Origin: Maniola hyperantus
Taxonomy: Eukaryota > Arthropoda > Insecta > Lepidoptera > Nymphalidae
Direction: 5' to 3'
NCBI RefSeq assembly: GCF_902806685.2
Contig: NC_048554.1
Location: 558,001-622,000, forward strand
Length of the DNA stretch: 64,000 bases
Shown here: positions 49,520-59,887 of the stretch, piece after piece
Numbering within the stretch: position 1 is the first letter of the stretch
How the letters are laid out: each line of letters opens with the position of its first letter
Translations under genes and position numbers: made by a program
Notes under the pieces: model-generated
The model's database searches: none
What the model was told of the DNA's origin: nothing
The model's input: only the letters and a program-made list of their open reading frames with translations

Positions 49520-49713
49520 CATCGATATAAATGACAAGATATGTCAAACGAACAAAATTTTTCACGGTTTTACCAAATAAATCAGCGCCACCTCAACGAC
49601 CCGTTTGAAATCCAGACGTCACTGAGGTTGCATTGGTACATAAGCACCAATGAGGTGGTGCCATTATGTTAGTTCAACAACCCTGTCCATACGAAGTAAT
49701 ATACAAGTCAATG
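49520..49713 (-). mobile_element. MITE M2 with 9-base flanking repeat
   Basis: CTCACCAAC at 49511-49519 and 49714-49722 flanks 194 bp. Plus-strand ends are CATCGATATAAATG and AATATACAAGTCAATG: short imperfect inverted ends CATYGA..TATA. The copy at 63361 has an 8-bp duplication, so one base here may match by chance. Confidence 0.9.
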
Positions 49714-49778
49714 CTCACCAACATTGAAAGTATTCGAGTGTCGAAAACCTTCAGCATTATACTAAACTAGATCTTAAC

Positions 49779-49916
49779 TGCCAATCCGCATCCAGCATCC
49801 AGGTCTGCCAATCCGCACTTGGCCAGCGTGGTAGACTATGACCAAAACCCTTCTCACTCTGAGAGGAGACCTGTGCTCTGTAGTGAGCCGGTGATGGGTT
49901 GATCATGACGATGATG
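49779..49916 (+). mobile_element. SINE S1, 5'-truncated, with 9-bp target-site duplication
   Basis: GATCTTAAC at 49770-49778 and 49917-49925. It keeps only the distal body (CTTGGCCAGCGTGGTAGACT) and the GATGATG tail. The 5' border carries a duplicated CTGCCAATCCGCA. Confidence 0.9.
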
Positions 49917-50127
49917 GATCTTAACCGCCTTGTTTTTAAGCTCAAGTTTGTCTACACATCTACAGCCAGCGTTCCAAGCGGGGACGTTGCGAAATTAAAA
50001 TCAGTGGCATTGAATTTTTTACTTCAATTCAAGGCTCTTTAGGTCCATTTTACTTTGACATTGTTGTGTTTCGATTCTCGAATTCTAGCAACGTCTGGTG
50101 AGACGTAAAATCTTATACTAAGCGTAC

Positions 50128-50333
50128 AGGGCGCGAAGTTTGTTGATCGGATTGTGTTTACGTCTCACATCAACTTGTGAAGGATTTATAATGTGAAACA
50201 TCGCCTTTATCCTGCCAGGGGAGGATATTAACACTCGCAGGCCACAGCTGCTTGCCGTTATTAAAAAGATTCCGACGAATTGAGAACCTCCTCCTTTTTT
50301 TGAAGTCGGTTAAAAAGAGTGAAGTCGGTAGGT
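50128..50333. other. No gene; one dispersed repeat end
   Basis: CGAATTGAGAACCTCCTCCT and TTTTTTTGAAGTCGGTTAAAA (50277-50322) is a sequence I recall as a common lepidopteran repeat end. No second copy here. Confidence 0.4.
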
Positions 50334-50498
50334 ATAAATCCCGCAAATTGCTATTGCGCTAGAACCATGTCTCATTAGCATGAAAATGACATCATTTTGA
50401 GGTCAACCGAAACAAAAATATACCATTAACTCGAAACTTCAGTCCAGTGCTGACGTCACTAAAATGGCGGCCACGCGTATTAGCAATTTATTTATTTA

Positions 50499-50723
50499 CT
50501 AGCTGATGCCCGCGACTTTGTCTGCGTGGAATTAGGTTTTTAAAAATCCCGTGGGAACTTTTTGATTATCCGGGATAAAAGTAGTCTATGTCACTCTCCA
50601 GGTCTTTATCTATACTCATGCAAAAAATCAAATCAATCCGTTGCACCTTTGCGACGTGATTGAAGGACAAACCAACAAACCAACAAACAATCACACTTTC
50701 GCATTTATAATAAGGGTACTGAT
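50499..50723 (-). mobile_element. Helitron A1 inside MITE M7
   Basis: CTAG-CTGATGCCCGCGACTTTG to AATAAGGGTACTGA. Confidence 0.9.
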
Positions 50724-50726
50724 TTT

Positions 50727-50894
50727 TTTAAAAGAATATTAGCCAAGTTGCTACCTAATATTCCCCCTTTCCCCTCCAATTAAGCGTTAAGCTTGTGCTT
50801 GGAGTAGGTACGACAATAGTGCAACGGGTGGAATTGAACCGGCGACCTTTCGGTTTTTAGTCCGCTCCTTTAACCGTTGAGCTATCGAGGCTCA
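50727..50894 (-). mobile_element. SINE S2 inside MITE M7
   Basis: Plus strand TTTTTTTAAAAGAATATTAG to GAGCTATCGAGGCTC, directly behind the 5' end of the Helitron. Confidence 0.85.
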
Positions 50895-50910
50895 ATTTGC
50901 GGGACTTATA

Positions 50911-51230
50911 ATAACCAACTGGTTAATTAAGGCCCCAAGTTTGTCTTGTGGAACTAACTGACTGTCCACTGGAGGGGCGTGTCTGTATTAATTAATTCAA
51001 AGACTCGCGCAAAGTGGAAAGTTTAATAAACAAACTTATAATAAGGCAGCTTGCTGGTTACAAAAGATATAAAGCCACTCGAAGCGATGCTATCGGTTTG
51101 AAGTCTTCTGGATAGATATTTGAATTAGTAATAACTTTTACATGATGACGTAATAATATTTTAAGAAGGTGAAATGAGATGCTGGATTCAATTAATTTTG
51201 CACGCCATGTTTGGCAGGATATGTGATTAC
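50911..51230. other. No gene seen
   Basis: Unique AT-rich DNA. Confidence 0.4.
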
Positions 51231-51909
51231 CATTGACTTATATATTACTTCGTAAGGACAGGGACATTGAACAAGCAAAATGGCACCGACTCATTGGTCC
51301 TAAAATGTTTATTTAGCACCAATGCAACCTCAGTGACGTCGTCTGGATTTTAAACGTGTCGTTCATTAGTGCTGTGGACAAAGTTTACCAAGCGCAGTTA
51401 TAATGCACTTAGGGTACAATATAACAACGCCTTCCGCATCTTAATGAAGCACCCGCGTTTCTGCAGTGTTAATGCTATGTTTGCTGCTGCAAGAGTCCCT
51501 GACTTCTTCGCCATACTCCGAGCAAGGACGGCATCCTTCTGGAAAAGACTGACACACAGTACAAACGCTATCTTGCGTGCTGTTGTAGAGGATCTTAGTA
51601 ATCCTTTTACAAAACATTGCTCCAACCGGCATCGGTGCGACAATAACACCTTTACTTAGGTTAGTTTTTTAAATTGTTAGCTAAATTTTTTTTTACATTT
51701 ATATTCTTATTCTATTCAATTTTAATATTAATTTAATCCGCTTCATATTGTGTGTACTTATATTGTTATGGGTTGTATTTTCATTGCCTGAAATAAAAAT
51801 AAATTATTTTATTTATTTATTAGTATCTAAGAGGTGGCGCTGATTTATTTGGTTGCTAAACCGTGAAAAATTTTGTTCGCTAGACCATATCTTGTCATTT
51901 ATATCGATG
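51231..51909 (+). mobile_element. MITE M2 split by a LINE end
   Basis: CATTGACTTATATATTACTT … CTCAGTGACGTCGTCTGG … ACGTGTCGTT | insert | GAGGTGGCGCTGATTTATTT … CATTTATATCGATG. The uninterrupted M2 at 49520 shows that GTCGTT and GAGGTGG are normally adjacent. Confidence 0.9.
51353..51825 (+). mobile_element. LINE ORF2 C-terminus and 3' UTR inside MITE M2
   Basis: The frame from 51354 reads VLWTKFTKRSYNALRVQYNN, AFRILMKHPRFCSVNAMFAA, ARVPDFFAILRARTASFWKR and stops at 51657: the extreme end of a non-LTR reverse transcriptase ORF (LRVQYNNAFRILM…PRFCS is diagnostic of the group). The 3' UTR ends in CTGAAATAAAAATAAATTA and (TTTA)n. ATTAGT at both borders may be a 6-bp target-site duplication. Clade not assigned (Rex/CR1-like is one guess). 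Confidence 0.8.
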
Positions 51910-52028
51910 GCTAGAATAATGAAAATATTATAGTTTTAAGTTTACCTAGTTTTAATTTTTTGTTGTTTAATATGTTTTGTTATTGTTTCTTGTTTTGTGA
52001 GCCGAATAAACTCTTATTTATTTATTTA
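51910..52028 (+). mobile_element. LINE 3' terminus with (TTTA)n tail
   Basis: AGTTTTAAGTTTACCTAGTT, TTGTTTTGTGAGCCGAATAA, ACTCTTATTTATTTATTTA. Same end as 44035-44165. Confidence 0.8.
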
Positions 52029-52524
52029 TAGCTACGCTGAAGCAGTGAACTGGTACCCTTTATCCTTGAAGAAGCAACGAGTTTAGAGGAAGCGACAGCG
52101 GTTAGAAAGGCTTTCCTTCATACAATCTTAAAATTTATTGTTCCATCCAAATAGTCTCGGCACCCCCCTTTAAAGGGGAGACGCTTTATGCAAAGTTTTC
52201 TCTGCCAATGTATCGTACCAAATGGTCAAACTTCTACCAATTTATATGGATGGACAAATGTCATGATTCAATAGATTAATAACAACTGTATTGACTTGTT
52301 TAGAAAATTTATATTTGACATTCTGTGTATGAATTGAATTTTAGTGAAAGATCTTTTTAAATAAGTAAGTAAAGAACAGTTCTCATTCCTGTAATGTAGA
52401 CTAGGAATAAGGCCGGATTTTTATAATTTTAAATAGGAAATCAAGAGGAATCTACCCTGTCTTTAACCACACACGCCTTCCTAACTTGTTCTCCTTGAAC
52501 AAGGTTTTTGAACAGCAAGCATCA
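52029..52524. other. No gene seen
   Basis: Unique DNA, no recognised repeat. Confidence 0.4.
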
Positions 52525-52640
52525 TCACCATCAAGCCATTGCCGACTTACTACTAAGCAAGGAGATCCCCTCTCAGACTGAGAAGAATTTAGCTATAGTC
52601 CACCACGCTCGTCAAGTGCGAATTGTCTGAAAAACAATCA
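52525..52640 (-). mobile_element. SINE S1 tail fragment, diverged
   Basis: CATCATCACCATCAAGCCAT, CTCTCAGACTGAGAAG, GTCCACCACGCTCGTCAAGT. Confidence 0.7.
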
Positions 52641-52932
52641 GTATGTAATAATAATAATAAGAAAACTGCACCCATTCCAATTTCCGTATGCCCTCTCAAG
52701 CGTTGAGCTCTTGAGGTTCTTGTCTCGTATAAGTGCGAAGACTTCTTCTAGACGTGACGCTTGATGCCACATCGCCAAATTGCTTAACTTTCTTGAAAGC
52801 AGGATGGCTATAATTAAAAAGTTTGCGAAGCGCATAATTAAACATGAATTATAAATAAATTATGTTTCCAAACAATGTCAAAGTTTGTATTAAAATAGAT
52901 CTATCATATTATTATTATTTTTCGTGGATAAA
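52641..52932. other. No feature seen
   Basis: Unique sequence. The 65-residue minus frame at 52835-52638 has no motif I recognise. Confidence 0.35.
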
Positions 52933-53148
52933 TCTTAAATATATAAAAGGAAAAGGTGACTGACTGACTGATCTATCAACGCACAGCTCAAACTACTGGA
53001 CGGCCCGGGCTGAAATTTGACATGCAGATAGCTATTATGACGTAGGCATCCGCTAAGAAAAGATTTTTGAAAATTTAACCCCTTAGGGGTGAAATAGGGG
53101 TTTGAAATTTGTGTAGTCCACGCGGACGAAGTCGCGAGCATAAGCTAG
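52933..53148 (+). mobile_element. Helitron B, full length
   Basis: TCTTAAATATATAAAAGGAA to CGCGGACGAAGTCGCGAGCA-TAAG-CTAG. Confidence 0.9.
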
Positions 53149-53161
53149 TACTAGCATAAGG

Positions 53162-53250
53162 TAGTACTTTTTATCCCGGAAAATCAAAGAGTTCCCACGG
53201 AATTTTTAAAAACCTAAATCCGCGCGGACGAAATCGCGGGCATCAGCTAG
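53162..53250 (+). mobile_element. Helitron A 3' half, behind Helitron B
   Basis: ACTTTTTATCCCGGAAAATC to CGCGGACGAAATCGCGGGCATCAG-CTAG. The 5' half is lost. Confidence 0.8.
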
Positions 53251-53730
53251 TCTATTATAATAATAATAAAATCCACAATTTAAATACAAAGTTAAGACAA
53301 ATCTTAAAATACCACCACGTTCAAACACAAGACAAGAACAAATATAAAATAGTTATAATATCATACTGTCACAAAGTGGATCATCAGTTATTTACCACAG
53401 ACAAACTTACATTCATACAATGTTTCATGTACCTAAATAATATAAATATACAATATCAGCTCGTGTCGGTCTGATCGCGGGTTGCGCAACTATACACGTG
53501 CGGCCTTGTAGGGACCGCGGTCTGTATATACAACTTTATGTGTATAATGTATAATGGCATCTACACGCGCGCCGACTTCCAAGTTCCAACCAAGAGGTCC
53601 AACTTAAACAGCATTAAGTACCTTTTTACGGGGTTTTTTTTTTGTACGGGGGGGGGGTGATCTATTTTAGGACTAATCAGGGTCATGGTCGACAGCATCG
53701 CCTACCGATTTCGGTCGGTTATCCCCAGGT
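53251..53730. other. No gene seen
   Basis: Unique. Contains TTTTTTTTTGTACGGGGGGG at 53634-53657 and a palindromic ACCGCGGTCTGTATATACAA region. Confidence 0.4.
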
Positions 53731-53824
53731 ATAAGTCCCGCAAATTGCTAATGCGCTGGAGCCATGTCTCATTAACATCGAAATAACGTCATTTTTACGT
53801 CAGCCGAAATAAAAATATACCATA
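53731..53824 (+). mobile_element. MITE M7, right half missing
   Basis: ATAAGTCCCGCAAATTGCTA to AATAAAAATATACCAT, cut by an RTE fragment. Confidence 0.8.
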
Positions 53825-53827
53825 CGG

Positions 53828-53995
53828 ATCAGATTCTTCTATGCGTTTCGCCCATTGTCACTTCAGCTTCACTACACGTTGAGCTATCTTTGGCTGCTCT
53901 ACCGGATCTCCTGATTACTGGTTTGATCACGTAGAGGTACTCCAAGCATATCTCTCTCCATCCCCCGCTGAGTGACTCTGAGCTTTTATTATCAG
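53828..53995 (-). mobile_element. RTE-like LINE ORF2 fragment
   Basis: Minus strand AAGCTCAGAGTCACTCAGCG, GGGGATGGAGAGAGATATGC, GTACCTCTACGTGATCAAAC, GCTCAACGTGTAGTGAAGCT: the block upstream of the usual tail. It lacks the 3' end. Confidence 0.75.
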
Positions 53996-54004
53996 GCACC
54001 TTGG

Positions 54005-54304
54005 TATTGATTCTGAGCACAACTAAATTTTAGAGCATTCGCATCCTCTTCTTACTAATATAATATGAAAAGGACAGACATAGTTTGACAGTTTTAAGTT
54101 TGATAATTAGAGCCGTCAAACCTCGTGACGCGAGTCGCGAGCGTATCGTTTAAATTTGTAGCGTGCACTAAAATTTAGCGTCTTTAAATGTAAAAATCAT
54201 GTTCCGTCCTTTATTAGCTATATTAAAAAGAAGAGGATGCAGATACTCAGTTTTTCGATAAACTAAATTTATTTAGTTTAGCGAAAAACAACAGAATCAG
54301 TGCC
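54005..54304 (-). mobile_element. MITE M3, full length
   Basis: ATTGATTCTGAGCACAACTA left, GAAAAACAACAGAATCAGTG-CC right. It is the variant whose right end matches the interrupted copy at 4093. Confidence 0.8.
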
Positions 54305-55092
54305 ATTTTCAGCCAACCCGCAGAAGGACTGTGCTTTCTTATTACATAGTTAACATATTATTATTATCTCAGAGATGTATGTCATCACTGGACTATTAGA
54401 ATAGCAATTTTCAGTTGGAGTGTGCATGTCGACCCAACTTGTCATTATTTTTTTTATTAATTTATTTAACACCGACAACTTCCATACATAAAAGACCGCA
54501 CATTTAAATATATACAATAAACAGTATGGTCGTCAATTACAGGTGAGACTTTACTTGTAAACTAACATGCACTAACTTAACAGATTAAGAGTATAGATTA
54601 ACTTAATAACAGACAGACTTAATAACGTACAGAGTAACTTGACAGATTAACAGTAGGTAAAAAATAAAATAGTTAAATATGTACAGGAGTTTAAATTTAA
54701 AGAAAAATATAGATATACTTAACAAAATATAACTAACAAAAATATCCACGATTAATGGTCTCCAATTTGATCACAAATAATTTTTTTTTTAATTTGTGTT
54801 TTTTTTTAAAGTCATTCAACTAAGCTGACTAGTTGGTACGTTTATAAATGCTTTAATAAAGCGGTGCATCGTATTATGTATACAGTTTATCCATCACCGA
54901 TAAATCCATGTACAATCAAGTTCGCAGCGAACTTTCGAGAAGGACATGGAAACATAATAATGCTATGAAGATGTCGGGATCCTATTGATGGGTTCACTCC
55001 ACTGACCTGTACCACAGTTCACGTCGGTTAGGGTACTTCACAAAACGTTGACGCTTCGACGTCACTGGCAGGCGTCTAATGTTATAGTTAGT
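54305..55092. other. No gene seen
   Basis: Nearly 800 bases. 54445-54780 is very A-rich with repeated words ACTTAATAACAGACAGAC and AACTTGACAGATTAACAG, possibly an old LINE UTR. 54880-55090 is unique. Confidence 0.4.
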
Positions 55093-55104
55093 ACATTTGA
55101 CGCA

Positions 55105-55502
55105 AAGCTGTCATAGCCTTGTGGAAGCTGTGATAGCCTAGTGGTTAGGACGTCCGCCTTCTAATCGGAGGTCGGGGGTTCGATCCCGGGCACGCACCTC
55201 TAACTTTTCGGAGTTATGTGCGTTTTAATTAATTAAATATCACTTGCTTTAACGGGGAAGGAAAACATCGTGAGGAAACCTGCATGCCTGACAGTTCTCC
55301 ATAATGTTCTCAAAGTATACAATATACATAATACCTACCATATCTGAGCAAAATAAATAAATGATTATGATTATGATTATGAAAGGTGTGTGAAGTCTAC
55401 CAATCCGCACATGGCCAGCGTGGTAGACTATGGCCAAAACCCTTCTCACTCTGAGAGGAGACCCGTGCTCTATAGTGAGTCAGCGATGGGTTGCTCATGA
55501 TG
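55105..55502 (+). mobile_element. SINE S1 with doubled head and 12-bp target-site duplication
   Basis: ACATTTGACGCA at 55093-55104 and 55503-55514. Inside, the first 20 bases occur twice in tandem: AAGCTGTCATAGCCTTGTGG then AAGCTGTGATAGCCTAGTGG. About 65 bases of a LINE end (ACCATATCTGAGCAAAATAA, (GATTAT)n; 55317-55380) split the body. Confidence 0.9.
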
Positions 55503-55569
55503 ACATTTGACGCAGGTAGCCCTATTTTCTTTGATTTTACATCACCATCATGGCCGTAGCCATGGTGGA

Positions 55570-55874
55570 GCTTTGAAGGGGGGTTTTAAAAATCCCGTGG
55601 GAACTCTTTAATTTTTGGAAATAAAATGTCGTTTCCAAGTGCAAACTATCTCTGAATAGTACCAAATTTTGATTAGAATATGGAATGTGAAAAGATAACA
55701 GATCTGATCAAAACTTTTGCATTTATAGTACCACATACATAGATAAAGATTTCATCTCACTCTACTTTTTTCATTAAAAACATACAAAGTTATGGCCGAG
55801 CTCGTTTCCTTATATCGCTTTGAATTTTTTGTGTTAAAACAAAGATTGCACTTGCAGTCGTGGGCATCAGCTAG
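55570..55874 (+). mobile_element. Rearranged Helitron remnant
   Basis: GGGTTTTAAAAATCCCGTGG near the left is a Helitron A word in reverse. CAGTCGTGGGCATCAG-CTAG at the right is a 3' end in forward orientation. The middle is unrecognisable. Confidence 0.5.
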
Positions 55875-55892
55875 TCAGGTAGTAATAAAGTA

Positions 55893-56112
55893 TCTAAATA
55901 TATAAAAGGAAAAGGTGACTGACTGACTGACTGATCTATCAACGCACAGCTCAAATTACTGGACGGTTCGGGCTGAAATTCGGCATGCAGATAGCTATTA
56001 TGACGCAGGCATCCGCTAAGAAAGTATTTTTAAAAATTTAACCCCTAAGGGAGTGAAATAGGGGTTTGAAATTTGTGTAGTCCACGCGGACGAAGTCGGG
56101 AGCATAAGCTAG
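55893..56112 (+). mobile_element. Helitron B, full length
   Basis: TCTAAATATATAAAAGGAAA to CGCGGACGAAGTCGGGAGCA-TAAG-CTAG. Confidence 0.9.
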
Positions 56113-56303
56113 TAATTTTATAATTAACAGCGCGTAAAATGAGCATCTACAGTTTCTACACGCTGTAATCGAATGAAACAAACAATCGCACCCATATAGC
56201 CCACAAAACAATAAAGCACACGTGTGACCTTCGCGGGGATGCCTGTATGTGTAATTACGTATCAACGATAAACTGTACATAACACCTCTGTATTTATTTA
56301 TTT
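56113..56303. other. No feature seen
   Basis: Short unique spacer. Confidence 0.35.
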
Positions 56304-56516
56304 TTATTTTTATTTTATTTAACAGGAAAACTTACAGCTAATATGAAAAAATGAATAGGTAAAAACAAAAGAAGATTAAAGCTAATGACAAGTTTTCACA
56401 GATAGAATAAACATAAGAATAACAAAAAAGAAACTCGACTGGGGGAGAGAAAATTCAGGGAAAAGTAATAAAAAACGAGATCTGGCCAACGAATTATTTA
56501 ACTGAAGTAGGTAGTA
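56304..56516 (-). mobile_element. LINE-like 3' end (copy of 60482-60680)
   Basis: Plus strand TATTTTATTTAACAGGAAAA, CTTACAGCTAATATGAAAAA, GAAACTCGACTGGGGGAGAG, GAATTATTTAACTGAAGTA. The two copies are almost identical, so these are among the youngest insertions here. Confidence 0.8.
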
Positions 56517-56577
56517 TAAAACAGGAATATGATGGTAAGGTCAAACTAAACTGGCGCGCTTTCAACTTGCGTTAAAA

Positions 56578-56875
56578 CCTAAAACGGCAACGCATCGGCG
56601 CGTCCTCTGGTGCTGCAAATGTTCATGGGCGGCGGTAATCACTTAACATCAGAAAGAAAGAAAGAAGAAAGAAAACTAGTTTATTCATCTTATGCCTAAG
56701 GTAGGTACAAACAAACTTAAAATTAATGGTTAGTAGGTAGTAGTTAGTAGATAATAAGAAGTATTTAATAATTAATTTAATCTAAAATTAGTTCTTGCAC
56801 ACTTGGCACAAGATGAAACACATCAGCACATCAGGTGACCCGCTTGCTCGTTTGCTCGCTATCTCTATTTAAAAA
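56578..56875 (+). mobile_element. Jockey-like LINE 3' end split by another LINE end
   Basis: AACGGCAACGCATCGGC … GGCGGTAATCACTTAACATC, then an insert (56650-56826), then CATCAGGTGACCCGCTTGCT and an A run. CATCAG stands at both borders. Confidence 0.85.
56650..56826 (-). mobile_element. LINE 3' end with (GAAA)n tail inside the Jockey-like end
   Basis: AAAGAAAGAAAGAAGAAAGA at the left, ACACTTGGCACAAGATGAAA at the right: same tail type as 17607, different UTR. Confidence 0.75.
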
Positions 56876-56879
56876 AAAA

Positions 56880-57266
56880 CCATCGATGGTTTTAACAGAC
56901 GAGTGTACTGAATAACGCCGGCATAAAACCCTGTGACGCATGCAATAACGCACTCTCTTGCAGCCTCTCCATCATATTTTGTGATGCGCTTAAGTACAAC
57001 CTGCACATCTGTAAAGGAACTGGCGAACAAAACACGCCATAGTCTATATGTTACTCCTCGGTTAATCCTCTACTTGTCTGTGAAAGTCCCATCATAATAG
57101 GTTCAGCCATTCCGAAGATTAGCCCGTTGAAACAGATAGACAGACAGATGGGCAAAAATTTTAAAAACGGATACGGTACAGTGCAAATAACCACAATATG
57201 AGCTTCATATGAGGTAGTTCTTTCGAAATTACAGACAGACACGTAAGTTTTATTTATTAGTACGTA
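56880..57266. other. No gene seen
   Basis: Unique. TTCGAAATTACAGACAGACA near 57223 resembles a LINE or repeat edge. Confidence 0.35.
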
Positions 57267-57468
57267 TCTAAATATATAAAAGGAAAAGGTGACTGACCGA
57301 TTTATCAACGCACAGCTCAAACTACTGGACGGATCGGGCTGAAATTTGGCATGAAGATAGCTATTATGGCGTAGGCATCCGCTAAGAAAGGATTTTTGAA
57401 AATTCAACCCCTAAGGTGGTAAAATAGGGGTTTGAAATTTGCGTAGTCCGCGCGGACGAAGTCGGTAG
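57267..57468 (+). mobile_element. Helitron B
   Basis: TCTAAATATATAAAAGGAAA to CCGCGCGGACGAAGTCGG, then a lost CTAG terminus. The 118-residue minus frame through it is not a gene. Confidence 0.85.
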
Positions 57469-58147
57469 TCTATTACAGATTGGCAGATTCTGTTGTGTAC
57501 CTACAACTACTGAACTAAACTAAATTTAATTTTACCAGTCCAAATGTAGAAAAATGCTTTTTCGCAACAAGCAATAATAATAATAATATTTATTTATTTA
57601 AACAACTCAGTACAGTACTCAACTCTCTGGAATCCTGTGTGCCAAACATAAGATATGAATAGTTATTCATTTACTAGGTGTAACTATTTAAAAACAATTT
57701 TACAATGAAAGATATAGCAATAATAAAGGTATAGACATGTCATTTTAGTTTAGTCTAGAGATTGTGCACAATAGAATTAGCCACAATGTCTAGGAGTTAG
57801 TGTATTTACTAGTCATTTAGCAGCTTCTGACACGTGGAACTGTTATTAGCATACTTGTTAGGTATTTGTTCACAGCTACTTGTAAACAATACCAACGATT
57901 ACTTTGTATGCCATAAATAGTGTGTACAGGCAGCGATAATATATTATATTTGTTAATATATTATCTCTGGTATAGGTAAATACATACTAGTATGTGATCT
58001 ATTCTATTGGCTGACAGTTGACACATCATACCTATTGTTTGATCGATGGTGTGATCGCGATCACATCGCACTTGATGGCAAGTGATTTGGATTCTAATCC
58101 ATACTTCTATACTTACTTACCAATATTATAAATAATAATAATAATTG
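57469..58147. other. No gene; M3b piece
   Basis: 57735-57790 carries CATTTTAGTTTAGTCTAGAG and TTGTGCACAATAGAATTAGCC, an M3/M3b terminus. 58098-58135 carries a stray Helitron A2 5' end (TCCATACTTCTATACTTACT). The rest is AT-rich and unique. Confidence 0.45.
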
Positions 58148-58328
58148 TAATAACCCCCCACCCCACCCACCCCACCACCTCCCATGGCCCCACCAACCTC
58201 GCGGTTATATGGGCCGAAACGCGGGAGGGCGCCCGTTCGGTACTTGCTCGGTGGCTCTTTCCCAGGGCGCCTTCTTGACTCCCTACAAATTCTACAAATT
58301 CCTACAAATTCCTGGAGGTCAGACGGAC
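58148..58328. other. C-rich patch followed by a triplicated phrase
   Basis: CCCCCCACCCCACCCACCCC (58155) and a GC-rich stretch unlike its surroundings, then TACAAATTC three times in tandem (about 58282-58311). It may be the GC-rich 5' part of a retroelement. No domain found. Confidence 0.45.
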
Positions 58329-58650
58329 TTCATCATCATGATCAACCCATCGCCGGCCGGCTCACTACAGAGCGCGGGACTCCTCTCAGAGTGAGACGGG
58401 TTTTGGCCGTGGCCATAGTCTACCACGCTGGCCATGTGCGGATTGGCAGACTTCACACACCTTTGAGAACATTATGGAGAACTCTCAGGCATGCAGGTTT
58501 CCTCACGATGTTTTCCTTCACCGTTAAAGTAAGTGATATTTTATTACATAAAACGCACATAACTCGGGAAAGTTAGAGGTGCGTGCCCGGGATCGAACCC
58601 CCGACCTCCGATTAGAAGGCGGACGTCCTAACCACTAGGCTATCACAGCT
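58329..58650 (-). mobile_element. SINE S1, full length
   Basis: Tail left, with GCCGGCCGG doubled near it; B box GGGATCGAACCCCC; head right. It sits between two Helitron A2 5' ends (58098 and 58653). Confidence 0.9.
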
Positions 58651-58652
58651 TT

Positions 58653-58959
58653 TCCATACTTACTTACCGATATTATAAAGGCGAAACTATGTCTGTCTGT
58701 CTGTCTGTCTGCTCATCCGTTTAACAGCGCTTATACCTTTTTGCATCGTAAACTGTGAGCAGATAATTTCAAGGATATTACGGTTTTAAGTAGGTGAATT
58801 GTTAATTATGTCTGTCTGTCTGTCTGCTAGCTTTTTAGCACAGAAATAGATTGCAACCGCGGGAAATACATACGCTACTTTTATCCCGAAAATCAAAGAG
58901 TTTCCGCGAGGTTTTTGAAAACCTAAATCCACGCGGACGAAGTCGCGGAAATCAGCTAG
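58653..58959 (+). mobile_element. Helitron A2, diverged and enlarged
   Basis: TCCATACTTACTTACCGATA start; two (TGTC)n runs (58690 and 58808); CGCGGACGAAGTCGCGGAAA-TCAG-CTAG end. Confidence 0.85.
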
Positions 58960-58990
58960 CTAATAATATTAGCACAGAATTAGGATGTTA

Positions 58991-59223
58991 CTAGCTGATG
59001 CACGCGACTTCGTACGCATTCATTTAGGTTTTTTAGAACCCCGTGGGAACTCATTGATTCCCGGGATAAAAAAGTAGCCTATGTCACACTCCAGATCTTT
59101 AACTATTCCCATGCAAAAAATCACGTCAATCTGTTGCCCCGTTGCGACGTGATTGAAGGGCAAACCAACAAACCAACAAACCAACAAACAAACACACTTT
59201 CGCATTTATAATATGGATAGTGA
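58991..59223 (-). mobile_element. Helitron A1
   Basis: CTAG-CTGATGCACGCGACTTCG to TTATAATATGGATAGTGA. Tail-to-tail with the previous element, 31 bases apart. Confidence 0.85.
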
Positions 59224-59887
59224 TTAACTACTTATTAGTATGGATAACATAATAATTATTCTCGTGTTGATGAATCAGGATTTTTTTCTGTATCTATATT
59301 TAGATAATTATATAGGTCGTATACCTACTTGATTAGGTAATAACAATAATATGTTTATTTTGGCTAATAATAATATTATAGTGGTATTAAATTATATTTC
59401 CTTATCGCAATTCTGAATGACTAAACAACGCCACATCGAGTGTGATGAATTGTGCAGTTTATCGAGCACACACATTTACACGTGACTCCCTGTCTATTTA
59501 TATTGACTAAACTAGGACCTAGGATCTAGGTACATCATTTGATGAGTTCGCAAAGTCAACCAACGGGTAAGCGCGGGGGCTGTGCGGGTGTGCGGGACGA
59601 TCTCGACCTGTCGCGTACTAGGTATATCACTTTTATCTTGTAGCAGCTAAATGCTAAGCCGCTTGCTTCCATATAACTTTGTCATAATAATAAAATTAGT
59701 CCGAAAATAAAACATTTTGGATGTTTAGCTACAAACATGCAGCATGCATGCATCCTCGGCATGCATGCATGCGCGTGTGTAATTGTAGCCGTGGGCGGGC
59801 GCGGCGCGCGGCGTGTAGAATTATAGCGACACGTGGCGCGCCTACACGCGGTACTGTCAGCACATAAGGTGATAATATTATTCTCAA
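59224..59887. other. No gene; M4 fragment and GCATGC palindromes
   Basis: 59575-59617 is the right end of MITE M4 (GTGCGGGTGTGCGGGA, TCTCGACCTGTCGCGTAC). 59738-59770 holds two runs of GCATGCATGC-type palindromes, followed by a CpG-rich patch GGCGGGCGCGGCGCGCGGCG. Confidence 0.5.

Larger units (their letters stand above)
49487..50127. mobile_element. MITE M1 containing two later insertions
   Basis: CTTAGTACGAGATTTTATGT left and the complement of GTACGCTTAGTATAAGATTT right. After removing M2 (49520-49713) and S1 (49779-49916), plus one copy of each duplication, a normal M1 of about 300 bp remains. Confidence 0.9.
50334..50910. mobile_element. MITE M7 containing Helitron A1 and SINE S2
   Basis: Left ATAAATCCCGCAAATTGCTA; right terminus AATTTGCGGGACTTAT only after the two insertions. 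The inner right part (GCGTATTAGCAATTT, 50475) is before them. Removing 50491-50894 restores an inverted end of about 25 bp. Confidence 0.9.

Noticed and set aside
51369..51659. 96-residue plus-strand protein as a host gene
   Set aside because: A non-LTR reverse transcriptase tail with its 3' UTR, inserted inside MITE M2.
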